Shown in pieces: positions 32,201-44,243 of a stretch of DNA of 64,000 bases. A program made the position numbers and the translations under genes. The notes beneath the pieces were generated by a model, which made no database searches, was not told the origin of the DNA, and was given only the letters and a program-made list of their open reading frames with translations. Position 1 is the first letter of the stretch. Each line of letters begins with the position of its first letter. This DNA is from Chalara sp. BL73 (lineage: Eukaryota; Ascomycota; Leotiomycetes; Helotiales). The stretch lies in NCBI GenBank assembly GCA_918026815.1, contig CAKJVC010000107.1:558001-622000 (forward strand), read 5' to 3'.

Positions 32201-35200
32201 TGTTCCAATCGATCAGGTAGAGCCCTGGACTGAGATCGTTCGAAGGTTCTGCACAGGAGCCATGTCTTACGGCTCCATCTCTATGGAATCTCACTCTACC
32301 CTCGCTGTCGCCATGAACCGCCTTGGAGGCAAGTCCAACACAGGTGAGGGAGGAGAAGACCCAGAGCGATCTGAGAGAATGGCCAATGGCGATACCATGA
32401 GGTCTGCCATCAAACAAGTTGCCTCGGGACGATTTGGTGTCACATCTAACTACTTGGCTGATTCTGATGAGCTTCAAATCAAGATGGCTCAAGGTGCTAA
32501 GCCCGGAGAAGGTGGCGAGCTTCCTGGCCACAAAGTGTCCAAGTCTATTGCCCGCACTCGTCATTCTACCCCTGGCGTCGGCCTCATCTCACCACCACCA
32601 CATCATGATATCTACAGTATTGAGGACTTGAAGCAGTTAATCTATGATCTGAAATGCGCCAACCCTCGATCGCGTGTGTCTGTCAAGCTTGTCTCTGAGA
32701 CTGGTGTCGGTATTGTCGCATCAGGTGTCGCCAAGGCCAAGGCTGACCATATCCTGATTTCTGGGCACGATGGCGGAACAGGTGCCTCTCGGTGGACCGG
32801 TATCAAGTATGCTGGACTTCCTTGGGAGTTGGGTCTTGCAGAGACCCATCAAACCTTGGTTCTCAATGATCTTCGTGGTCGGGTGGTTGTTCAGACTGAT
32901 GGGCAGCTCAGAACCGGCCGTGATGTTGCCATTGCCTGTCTCCTCGGTGCTGAGGAGTGGGGTTTTGCTACCACCCCTCTTATTGCTATGGGATGTATCA
33001 TGATGAGAAAGTGCCATTTGGTAGGTAGAAGGGTTCCTTTAAATGTTTCAGGAAATTTTGAACATTAAGACTAACCGAGATTCTATAGAATACCTGCCCT
33101 GTTGGTATCGCTACACAAGATCCTGAGCTCCGCAAGAAATTCCAAGGTTCTCCCGAACATGTAATTAACTTTTTTTATTACATCGCAAACGAGCTTAGGG
33201 CGATCATGGCCAAGCTAGGGTTCCGTACCATCAATGAGATGGTTGGTCATGCTGAAGTATTGAGAGTGCGCGAGGATCTACGCACCAACAAGACCCAGAA
33301 CATCGATCTCTCTTTGATTCTGACTCCAGCGCACAAGCTCCGACCAGGCGTTGCGACCTTCAACGTCCGAAAGCAAGACCATCGCCTCTATGTTCGACTT
33401 GATAACAAGCTCATCTCTGAGGCCGAACTTACCCTCGACAAGGGTCTACCATCCAGAATTGAATGTGACATAGTCAACACTGATCGTGCTATGGGCACTT
33501 CTCTTTCTTATCAAGTCTCAAAGCGATATGGTGAAGAGGGTCTTCCGATGGACACCGTTCACGTCAATATCAAGGGCTCTGCTGGTCAATCTTTCGGAGC
33601 ATTCCTAGCCTCTGGTATTACCCTCGAGCTTGAAGGTGATGCCAACGACTATGTCGGGAAGGGTCTTTCAGGTGGCAGACTTATCATTTATCCTCCCCGC
33701 GCTGCTGTGTTCAAAGCCGAGGAGAACGTCCTCGTCGGGAATGTTTGCTTGTATGGTGCCACCAGCGGAACATGCTTCTTCCGTGGTGTAGCCGCCGAGC
33801 GTTTTGCTGTACGTAACTCTGGAGCTACTGCTGTTGTTGAGGGTGTCGGCGATCACGGTTGCGAATACATGACTGGAGGTCGTGTGCTCATTCTTGGAAG
33901 CACTGGCCGTAACTTCGCAGCCGGTATGTCTGGAGGCATTGCATACATTCTCGATATTCAGCAAGACTTCATGTCTAAGCTCAATCCTGAAATGGTTGAA
34001 GCTTCAGGCATTGATGATCCCGCCGAGATTGCATATGTGCGTGGCTTGATCGAAGACCACCACCACTACACCGGCTCTGAGCTTGCTGCTCGTATTCTCC
34101 TCGACTTCAACCGTGCCCTACCCCGCTTTGTCAAGATCCTTCCAGTCGATTATAAGAGAGTCTTGGAAGAAGAGGCAGCCAAGGCAGCAGAAGCCAAGCG
34201 CAATGAGTACCAGCTTCCTCTCCTTCCTGGCAATCCAGTCCGCACTCTCCATGAGAAGAACCTGAAAGAGAAGCACAAGAAGTCAGATCTCCAAGACATC
34301 GAGGAGACTATCAGTGACGCAAGTGCTGAAAAGAAGAAGAAGGCTCTCGTTCTGGACAAGACTAAAGGTTTCATGAAGTACCAGCGCCGTTCTGAAAAAT
34401 ACCGCAAGGCCGAAACTCGAACCCGCGATTGGGCCGAGCTTTCAAAACGTCTTGACGAAGACGAACTCAAATATCAAGCTGCTAGATGCATGGACTGTGG
34501 TGTTCCCTTCTGTCAATCTGATACTGGATGCCCAATCTCAAACATTATTCCCAAATGGAATGAGCTCGTCTTCCAAAACCAATGGCGAGATGCATTGAAT
34601 CGTCTGCTCATGACAAACAACTTCCCCGAGTTCACTGGCCGTGTCTGCCCAGCCCCTTGTGAAGGTGCATGTGTCCTTGGTATCAATGAGGATCCAGTTG
34701 GCATCAAGTCCATCGAGTGTGCTATCATCGATCGTGGGTTCGATATGGGATGGATGGTACCACAGCCTCCTAAGATTCGAACTGGTAAGAAAGTTGCGAT
34801 CATTGGTTCTGGGCCAGCTGGCTTGGCTTGTGCCGATCAACTTAACAAAGCTGGTCATCTTGTAACAGTCTACGAGCGTGCTGACCGTGCCGGAGGTCTT
34901 CTTATGTACGGTATCCCGAACATGAAGCTCGACAAAAAGATTGTTAAGAGAAGAACCGACTTCATGGCAGCAGAAGGCATCACCTTCAAGACAGGAGTCG
35001 CGATTGGGGAAGACATCCAGCTGGTGGACTTGAAGGCTGAGAATGATGCTGTTGTCATTGCTACCGGCGCAACAGTGGCTAGAGATCTTCCAATCAAGAA
35101 CCGTAACCTCGAAGGTATTCATTTCGCTATGCAATTCTTACACAAAAATACCAAGTCCCTCCTCGACTCCGAACTCGCTGACGGAGAATACATCTCTGCT

Positions 35201-35926
35201 AAAGGCAAGAATGTTGTTGTCATCGGAGGTGGGGACACTGGTAACGATTGTATCGGTACTTCCGTCCGTCATGGTGCTAAGTCGGTTGTGAACTTCGAGC
35301 TCTTGCCACAGCCACCACCAGAGCGTGCCCGCGACAACCCATGGCCACAATGGCCAAGAATCTACCGTGTCGACTACGGCCACATTGAGGTTAAGCAACA
35401 CATGGGCAAGGATCCTCGCGAGTACTGTGTCATGTCCGAAGACTTTGTCGACGATGGAACCGGAAAGGTCAAAGGTATCAATACCATTCGCGTTGAGTGG
35501 ACAAAGTCTGCTACCGGTGGCTGGGATATGAAGAAGATTGAGGGGTCACAGCAATTCTTCCCGGCTGAGCTTGTTCTTCTATCTATGGGTTTCTTGGGCC
35601 CTGAGGACCGTGTTCTTGGTGACGAGATTGAGAAGGATGCTCGCAAGAACGTCAAAACTCCTCCCGGAAAGTACCACACCAACGTTGAGGGTATTTTTGC
35701 GGCTGGTGATTGTCGCCGTGGCCAGTCCCTGATCGTCTGGGGGATCAACGAGGGTCGTCAATCCGCTCGTGAGGTCGATCTCTATCTCGAGAACTCGACC
35801 AGCCTTCCTGTCACTGGTGGTATTGTTAAGCGTACTGCCACTGAGATTCTTGGAAAGAAACCCACCCGCGAAATCCAAGGACGTGTTGAGCAGGCCTCCA
35901 TTCAGGTCACGGCTGCTGCAAGCTAA
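29233..35926 (+). CDS. GLT1: NADH-dependent glutamate synthase (GOGAT)
   Basis: Six exons are read as 29233-29354, 29403-29456, 29511-29551, 29607-30278, 30331-33020 and 33089-35926, giving 2138 residues. The enzyme makes two glutamates from glutamine and 2-oxoglutarate with NADH, completing the GS/GOGAT ammonium pathway. The glutaminase (Ntn) domain begins at Cys53 in [11 protein letters not shown] after a 52-residue propeptide. The FMN domain includes [12 protein letters not shown] and [12 protein letters not shown] (about 940-965). The 3Fe-4S motif reads C-x5-C-x4-C in [12 protein letters not shown], with intron 5 between CHL and NTC. The GXGXG domain follows. The fused beta part has cysteine clusters ([25 protein letters not shown]), FAD site [10 protein letters not shown] and NAD(P) site [11 protein letters not shown]. 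All expected domains are intact and the length matches fungal enzymes. Confidence 0.97.
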
Positions 35927-36683
35927 TGAGTCGAGGCATCACAGTTTTGGTTACGAGTTTTACGGTTCATGGGCAGGAAACATCAGCATTTTAATGTGGC
36001 CCGGGCCGAGAGAATAGCAATCTGGATGAATAACGTCACGAGACATGGGACACGGTGAGCATTTGCACAAGTTTTCAGCCATTTGTACGAGGATCTACAG
36101 AGAATGGGGAGCTGGCTGGCTTTTTGATGATGATGGGATGCGTTTCGCGATACCACTTGCATCGATTTTGCGATTTTTATTGAGTTCATGGAAGCAGGCG
36201 CGCAATGATTTCTCTCTTTTTTTGACCTTTTTATTGTACATAGTATGAATTCACTCTCGTATATACCATGAGTGTGCCTTTCCCCCTCAAAGCTTGTGAA
36301 ATCTTGTGGTAGGGAATCTTCCGCCAACATAAAGTCAAAGGCTGGATATGTGATGGTAAAACCTCTTTACTAGTGGCCATTCGGGCCGGATAAACTTTAG
36401 ACCGGTGAACTCTTCTAACGACGCGCCACTGAGCACGAGGGATGTGCTGCGATGTTGATTGGACAATTAACAGCTTTCCATGATCTGCATGCAAGTGGGG
36501 CAGTCGTGATACTGCATGAAGAACAAGATCTGAGCTACACCTGGGATCTACTTCGTGAACAGCAGTTTGTGTTCCGACCGATTGAACGGTTTTTTTTGCC
36601 GCACAAACTCTCCTAAGGACAGGGAAAGCTGATACGGCTACACAAGGAGCGTTTCCTCTGAGACACCATCACACGTCATCAAG
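35927..36683. other. Intergenic between GLT1 and VTC4
   Basis: GLT1 3' untranslated region and VTC4 promoter. I found no exact CACGTG (Pho4/NUC-1 site) here; CACACGTCA at 36671 is only similar. Confidence 0.55.
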
Positions 36684-39096
36684 ATGCGTTTCGGACAAAC
36701 GTTACGCAACGCCATCTATGCACCGTGGAAGGCACATTATATCGACTATAGCAAGCTGAAAAGCATCCTGCGGGAAGATGCCAAAGATGACCGCCCCTGG
36801 ACGGAGGAAGACGAGGCAAAGTTCTCGGAGGAGATCCTTTCGATACAGCTAAATAAGGTCGCCGCCTTCCAAGCACAGACATTCGAGCAGCTGGAGCAGC
36901 GTGCGACCAAGGCTGCCGAGAAGCTCAAGGATCTAGGGATTGAAGATGGGAAGGCAAAAGGAGATATTACGATTGGCAGGCTGAAGGAGATTGAGGAAGA
37001 GCTGGATGCCATCACGAATGACGCCAAGGAACTGAAAAAATACAGCAGCATCAACTACACCGGCTTTGTGAAGATTGCGAAGAAACATGATCGGAAGCGA
37101 GGGGCCAACTATAAGATCAAACCGATTTTGCAGAGTCAGCTGCATAACAAGCCGTTCAACTCCGAACAGAGCTACTCTCCCTTGCTGAACAAGCTATCGA
37201 TGATGTACTTTGCTGTCAAACAGCAACTAGAGGATAATACTGAGCTACTAGGCGTAGCTACGCCAGATGCTCAATCACTGACTCAAAATGGGGAGAGATA
37301 CACAGCACATAAGTGTAAGTTCGGAATACATCTAGATTCGACTATTCTAACGTGATTGCAGTCTGGATTCACCAGGATAACCTTCTCGAGGTCAAGACCT
37401 ATGTTCTCCGTCGACTGCCATCCCTCGTGTACAGTGAGCAATCGTCCAAGACATTGGAGGCTCAAGGCGACCCAACTCTTAACTCCCTCTATTTCGACAA
37501 TGCGGATTTCTCCTTATACACACAGAAGGCGGATCGACAGATTGATGCTTCTTCCCTACGTGTTCGGTGGCATGGGCAACTAGATAAAGATCCTGACCTT
37601 GTTATTGAGCAAAAGATCATTCACCTGAATGGAAGTAGCGAAGAGAAGCGGTTTAATATCAAGGAGAAGTATGTCCAGCCATTTATCAAGGGCGAGTATA
37701 AGATGGAAAAGACTATTCAGAAAATGGAAAGGGCACAACAACCAGAAGCCAAGATTCAGGAATACAAGAATACCGTCAATGGTATTCAGAAATTTATCTT
37801 GGACAACAGGCTGCAGCCAACATTGCGAGCCAATTACACTCGCACAGCATTTCAGAAGCCTCTTGATGATCGGGTTAGGATATCGATTGATACGTCACTT
37901 GCATTGATCAGAGAAGACGCGTTGGACGATAACCGCCCCTGCAGAAATCCTGCTAGTTGGCATAGATTGGACATTGATAACACACCCATGGTGTACCCAT
38001 TTCCCAACATTAACCAAGGAGAAATTTCCCGTTTCCCGCACGCCATTCTAGAGATCAAGGTTAAGGAGGATGGCATAAGCAAACCTCCAAAATGGATTGA
38101 TGATTTGATGGCCTCCCATCTCGTACACAAAGCCCCTCGCTTTTCAAAGTTTGTCCAGGGTGTTGCGACTTTATTTGAAGACCAAGTTAATACCTATCCG
38201 TTTTGGCTTAGCGACTTGGAAACAGATATCCGAAAGGATCCACAAGCGGCTTTCGAAGAAGAGGAGCAGCGAAAGGCGAAAAGAGCGGAGGACGAAGCGA
38301 CATTTGGTAGCTATATTGGTACCTCCAAACAAAGCGCGAGCTATAAAGCAGCAGTAAGCTCCCCGCTTGGGAAGTCGTATTTGCAAGAGCGCATCAATGA
38401 AGAGGAACGTGCCGAGCGTCAACGTGCAGGAAGACGTTCAGGCTTTGATGGGAAGAGTAAATCTCAAAACACGAACGCGGAAGAGAATGGAGAGTCAAGT
38501 GGTGGGTATGGCACTTTGTCTTCCGTGTTCCCCTCTTTCTCAATTTCACGGTACGCCAAAGCCCGCCGAGAGAAGAATGTACCTCTCCCACCCGGTGTTA
38601 CACGGCCTACCCAGTTGATCAAAGACTCTGGGCCACTACAAGTCGAGCCCAAAGTTTGGCTCGCCAACGAACGCACATTCATCAAGTGGCAACATATCTG
38701 TGTTCTTCTCGGCGCACTCGCTGTAGGCTTGTATGGTGCCGCTGGTGAAGATATGGTAGCCGCGTGGATGGGAATCAGCTACGTGGTTATTGCAATCTTT
38801 GCCGGAGGATGGGGATACTATATGCATTTGAAACGGAGAAACATGATTGTTGCGAGAAGTGGGAAGGATTTTGATAACATGATTGGGCCAATGATCATTA
38901 GCTTTGCTTTGATGGTTGCCCTGGTTTTAAACTTTGTGTTCAAGGTTCGTTATAACTTTATCTCGATACGAGATATATCACACTAACAACTAAACAGTAT
39001 CGACAAGCCATGAGCTTACTAGACAACAACAATGGCAACTCGACACTGCCATCTGGTAGGGAATGGGAAGAAGCTGGGAAACTTGAATTGTTATAA
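36684..39096 (+). CDS. VTC4: Vacuolar transporter chaperone 4, polyphosphate polymerase
   Basis: Three exons are read as 36684-37314, 37362-38944 and 38998-39096, giving 770 residues. VTC4 makes inorganic polyphosphate from ATP at the vacuolar membrane and moves it into the lumen. The SPX domain (about 1-150) has the inositol-pyrophosphate surface KIAKKHDRKRG. The tunnel (TTM) domain follows with SLYFDNADFSLY, the paired arginines in LRVRWHG, the lysine in VIEQKIIH, the glutamate strand ILEIKVKED and KAPRFSKFVQG; these catalytic-type residues favour active VTC4 over the inactive VTC2/3 paralogues. Three C-terminal membrane segments (VTC1/DUF202 type) lie at about 660-740, the third ending at the last intron. 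The final 33-codon exon adds a polar tail. The start is the first ATG and gives the canonical SPX start MRFGQTLRNAI. Confidence 0.9.
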
Positions 39097-39821
39097 CAGC
39101 AAACCTCAAATGTTTAGGATTTCGAGACGATGTATGTTTATGAATGGGCATTTGGGTTTAATTAATAGGTGCATGGATGGTTACATAGCGCCTAGCTGGG
39201 GGTTAAACACCTTTTCTGGACCAGGCAAAATGAAATACTAAATTGAAGCTTTGATATGGAATGTTGCAACAGCAGTGGTACAGGTAGACCCGGTGAAGAT
39301 TGGCAATTATACATGTCCGGCTTTGAAATATGCTAATTGCGCCGATACTTACTTCTAATCTCGGACATCTTCTCTCGAACAAAGCTTTATCTATTACTCT
39401 GCGTTTTTCTATTTAAGAAATTGCATCCTTATTTCTCAAGTGAGCAAGCATTCTCGTCATAAGTTCCTGGCAGATATCTATCACTGCCAACAGATACGCT
39501 GCTACCTATTCCTACAGAATTCTATGCATGTTACAGATAATTTCATCTCATCAACATTTGAGAAAAAGAAGAGGTTCATGTACCACATTTACATTAGCTC
39601 TTTCCAATTACAAAAACATTTTCTCAAACCCAACAAGCGTAACATCGTGCCTGCTACAACGTAGACTCTCCTCTATCATTATCCATTATCACTAAATCCT
39701 TCCTTCCCATCTATAATTCCAGCTAAACATCAAACTCTCGTAATGCCTGGCTCATCCACATGCTCTCTCTCTCTCCCTCTCTCGAACAACCTACCTAAAG
39801 AGTATATTTCGTACAGATGCC
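39097..39821. other. Intergenic between VTC4 and an unrecognised gene
   Basis: VTC4 3' region and the promoter/leader of the next gene. A CT-rich stretch (TCTCTCTCTC) lies near 39763-39783. No gene was seen. Confidence 0.5.
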
Positions 39822-39825
39822 ATGA
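39817..39825 (+). other. Two-codon uORF overlapping a start codon
   Basis: The sequence ATGCCATGA contains ATG-CCA-TGA, and the main ATG (39822) sits inside it. A ribosome initiating at 39817 would stop at 39825, four bases past the main A. Such an overlap could lower or regulate initiation if the leader includes it. Confidence 0.4.
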
Positions 39826-42800
39826 GCGAAAAACCCGTCACCAGTAGAGCCTCTAGTTATGGAGCGGGAGAGTCTTGCAACAGTGTTGAGGAGGTTCTTG
39901 CTGTTCTTCGTCTAGAGAGTCGGAATGATACGAGTATAAGATCAGCCTCTGATGGTATTGACCTTGCACATGTCACGAACATAGACTCTAATCCCGAGGC
40001 TCTGAGAGGAATGGGAAAACCTACGGCTATTGCCTCTACTTTTGCAAGCTCAGAAGACACAAACCCAATATTCACAGCTGAGGTCTCCGATATCACCGGA
40101 AACTCTAGTGATATACCTCCCGGTTCTACTGGCTCAAAAGACACAAACAGCGCAACCAAAACCTTCCGCTCCTCAGATCCTGCAGTTGCTGATAACCTCA
40201 ACGACGCCGACGACATCGACAATAGCCCACAGGTCCTCTTGGAATATCGTCCTCGCGCCGATGGTCATGCCGCATCCCGTATCAAGAATCAATGGGACTG
40301 GCTGAAGTGGCTTTACAACCCCAATACTTCGCCTGATTTCTCAGAGATTGAGCATCTGGGTTACGATGATATCGTACTCACACCTCAACAGGCTGCTTCC
40401 AGTGGAGAATTTCCGGATGGCTACCAAGTGCCATCCCAAAAAGTACCTCTCCATGATATAGAAAGTTTTGGAAGGCGCCCAGGGAGCATTACGGACACTT
40501 ATCCAAGACACGATATCTCTCATGAGCAACCACACCATGCCTCGAGCAGAAGAATATCCAACAATGGAGTTACTCAGCCGTTAGACAAGGGGAAAAATCC
40601 AGAGCGCGCTCAAGATGACTCACCTATAGTTCAAAACCCTTATCCACCTTCAATGCCCGACGATATTATGCCTAATCAGGGCTGGCCGTTCGCTGATCCT
40701 ACCTTAATTGTAATCCACACTACCTACATCCCTTCCTCTTCCTTCCAGGATAAGAAATGGCCTGCCATAGCCAGCATTCATTTCCACACCCAAAATTACG
40801 ACTTCTTTAAAGATATCCATACAAGAGGCGGGGGATATAAAGACTATGAGCTTAGGAACTATACAGAACAGGTCCCGCGGGAATATACGTGGAGTGTCGA
40901 GAAGGGAACACTCTGGGCCATCATTATAGCACTGGAAACCTTAGTAGAAAGAGTGAGGAGAGTAAAAAATATGGAAACATGGGATTGGGATGTGAGTTAG
41001 CCCCTCTTTTGTACTATTGAACTGTTTGTGTTAAGGCTATGCTTCAAAGAAAGGAAGCCAGGAATTCTGATTGATGCTTACTGATCATAGTTGGTAATCA
41101 TCAAAACCGAATCGCGTTTCTTCTTGGAAACATTGAAGATATACCTTGGTCACGAAGGAGCTGGTTTCCCTCAATGGAAAGAGTCGCATCCCTATGCAGC
41201 AGCACTTGCAAGAATCTGCGACCTCATAGGAAAGCTTAGACCATACTTGCAGGTTTCATTTCAGTAAGTATGCAGGCTTGTGATGCATGTTTCCATTGCT
41301 CTACAGCCTCAACGAGCTTTAGATTTAAAGTCTGCGCAAAGTCTGAGTGAAATTTACTCCTCAAAAAGTGATGACAGTTCTCAGGAGGCGGGATTATCAA
41401 GATTACACATTTGCTCATGAATTTTGCTCGACATTTGGACTAACTATGTGATTCCGTTTCCAGGTTAGCTTGCCACGAGCAGACCCAAGCGGTCAGGATA
41501 GCAAAGGACGCTCAAGAAGCATACGAGCAGCAATGGAAGGAACATATCTTCAAAGGCAAGGTGGAGTTTGATGTACGTGATTTGCTTGCTTTTTTGACTG
41601 CGCGAGTAGACCAGCAGAAGACAGTGCCTTTAGATATTTCCACAATGGCGAGGGCGTTGTCGGAAACCGAAGAAGAGGAGAAGGGTGTGAGGCAAGAGTT
41701 GATTGCATGTCTCGAAAGGAAGAGGGAAATGAAATCAGAAAGAAAATGGGGGGAGGAATCAGAGGCGTATGATGTCGGTTTTGAGAATATGGCTGCTAAC
41801 CATCAGAAAGTAAGTCACGATCTCCCCGCAGAATCTTATAAATCTTGAGGCACTCTCTGACCTATATTTCCACGGGGATGAGCAAACTGACTTCAACAAT
41901 ACGATTTTAGGAAGATAAAGATTCATCTAGATCCGATACTCTGAAGGCGGATATATCTAGAGCTGCGAAAACAAAACAGCCTGAGGTGCATATCTTGGAG
42001 GCAGAGGATGCGGTTCCTGGTAACCAGAAGACAGAATCGTCCCAATTTGCGAGCGTTTTAGCGCATTTATTCAAAATTGCGAAGAAAGAAGGCCTCGAAG
42101 TGCACTATGAGCAGACTTGGGATCCAAACTCGCCTCAAGAATACTCTCTTTTACAGAAAGCGATTTGGCGTAATGAAGAGCTGTGGTGGTTGATACGGTC
42201 GAAATCCCCAGCTCAACTACATCCTCCCTTGAATTCTGCGTCCGGGCCATCAAACGTGTGCGTGGGAGTGAGTACGAGATTATCCAACTCACGATTAGAT
42301 GAATTATATGACTCGCATAAAGAGGCGTTGAATTCCGAAGTCGACGCCAGGCAGAATGGAAAGGAGTCTGCGATGTGCGATGCTGAAAGCAATGACAAGG
42401 ATCACATATCATCATGCTTGAATGGGGACTATGCGGATCACTCTACCAAAGGAGATGTGGAAATAGATGGGGATATGAATGAAAATGGAATCTCGAATGC
42501 AAGTTGGCCTGTGGATGAGAGCGCGGCCGTCAATGGAACATCAATTATAGATAGGTATGCAGTTATGAATGGGAGCATTGCCATGAATGGTGAGTCAAGG
42601 ATAGATAGGTATGCGGTGAGGGATGAGGAAACACCGGACTTGAGGACAATGCTGCTCGAGGATCAGCGACTGCGCAGAGCCCAACGTGTAGCCAAAAACC
42701 AAAGAAGATCCAACGGTGGGACTAATGTTAATGGAGGAGATAGCGTCAACAGCGTCAACGGAGACGGAAGGACAACCGATGGTGTTCGAGCCGCGGTCAT

Positions 42801-43659
42801 AAACGTTTCGATCTCGCAAATGCCGCAAATAAGCCTATTGGACAGACGCAACAGAGGCAGAACGCAGACTGAGCTTACGGATCGATATGTACCGCCCACA
42901 CAAAAACCTTCGGGCTTGGTAAAGGTATTGCTCGGGTCGAGTGAGGACAGAACCTACAACGTGCTCACAGACGACTATATGGGTCCGCGGGATTCTAAGG
43001 ACAGTGACTTGGGCACGATAAACGAACATCGAAGTTCACAAAGGACAATTGCGAATGCTGGGACTTTGCAGCTTTTCCCTACTAGAGTCTTGTCACTGCA
43101 GGCAGATAGTATAGACAGAGCAACCGAAGGCGGAATATTAACAGTTGCTAAGTCGGAGACAAACCTACGGGAAACCCGCAGAGATATCGATACGGTTGTC
43201 GATGGGGAATCAAGACTACAAGAGCTCGAAGACGATGTTGATGGTTTGACAGAAGGAGATCAAGCCCAAAGCAACATGGCGATTGTGCATTATGAGCGGC
43301 GTCCACTATGGCGGCTGGACAGAGCAGATCTGGCTGATAGGGGTATGTCACCAGAACGAACTGCAGAGATAGCTCAAAAAGCATATGTAAGCACATCTTC
43401 TCGTCCCGATGTGGAAGAAGATCGTGTTCGGAACGGGATGGAGGTGTATTCCGAGAGGCGCGTGGATTGGCTACGGGGACATGCAGAGCATAGTTTGTCA
43501 CCACGTGGGAGAGCGATGGCGCAGAGAGGCAGATTACCGCGACTGCTTCCATACGGACAGCCTCATCCCAGAAACCCTTTCAGGTATTTTGGTACGCAGC
43601 ATGATCTTCAGGTATTAGAGGACGACATCGCGAAGTTGAGTCTGAGGAATAGGCCATGA
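39822..43659 (+). CDS. Unrecognised large protein, possible degenerate RNase H-like region
   Basis: Four exons are read as 39822-40991, 41091-41263, 41464-41809 and 41911-43659, giving 1145 residues; every junction is in phase. I do not recognise the family. Residues 1-290 are Ser/Asp-rich and disordered. Residues of roughly 290-450 look folded: strand TLIVIHTTYIPSSS, strand WPAIASIHFHTQ, helix EKGTLWAIIIALETLVERV, then across intron 1 the strand LVIIKTESRFFLETLKIYL. This order resembles an RNase H-like fold, but the usual acidic residues are replaced (Thr for the first Asp, Thr for the helix Glu, Glu in KTES for the third Asp). A helical, charged region follows. The C-terminal half is low complexity, with two MNG/IDRYAV repeats near residues 745-770. 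A two-codon uORF overlaps the start. Confidence 0.7.
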
Positions 43660-44243
43660 CGTGGCTTTGAGGTTTAGTTATGATATGGATAAAAAAGGGG
43701 TTCGCTTACTCAAGGGGGCGATGTTCGTATTAGTATTTGGTGTTTGGTATTTTGTCTTCAGGAGGCTGCCGTGGTGACTATTCATATTGGGAAGGTAGAT
43801 ACTTGGGAGATCATCGCACAAAGTATTGTATAGTTATGTTATTCTTTGTCGCTTGCCTATATGTAGAGATAGTGTACTTCTAGTCTTCTGTTGCACCTTT
43901 GATTCCTGTACCTTTTTTTTCCCCTTCTCCCGTCCAAAGAAGTCCTAGCTAGGTTGAAAGCCAAACTCCGTTGTATTTTCCCCCTTTTTTCCCTGAATGA
44001 AAAAAAAAAAAAGTTAGAATGCGAATCCGTCCCATGGTATGCATAGCCATGCCGTTTCTCCGATACTCGTACACCTTTTCAGTTGGCCATTATCCGTTCC
44101 CTTTATTAATGCCCTTTCCAGAATTGAGTCCACAACAAAAAAATCTCGCACCCGCTCAAGCTACTACCCCTGTTTTTTTTGTCCTGCAAAAATTTTAGGA
44201 TGGGGGATGCTCTAGATTCCCCACGTTCCCCGTGGCATCGACC
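43660..44243. other. Convergent intergenic region
   Basis: 3' ends of the unrecognised gene and of the bZIP gene. T-rich and A-rich runs occur here (for example A12 at about 44000). No gene was seen. Confidence 0.5.
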
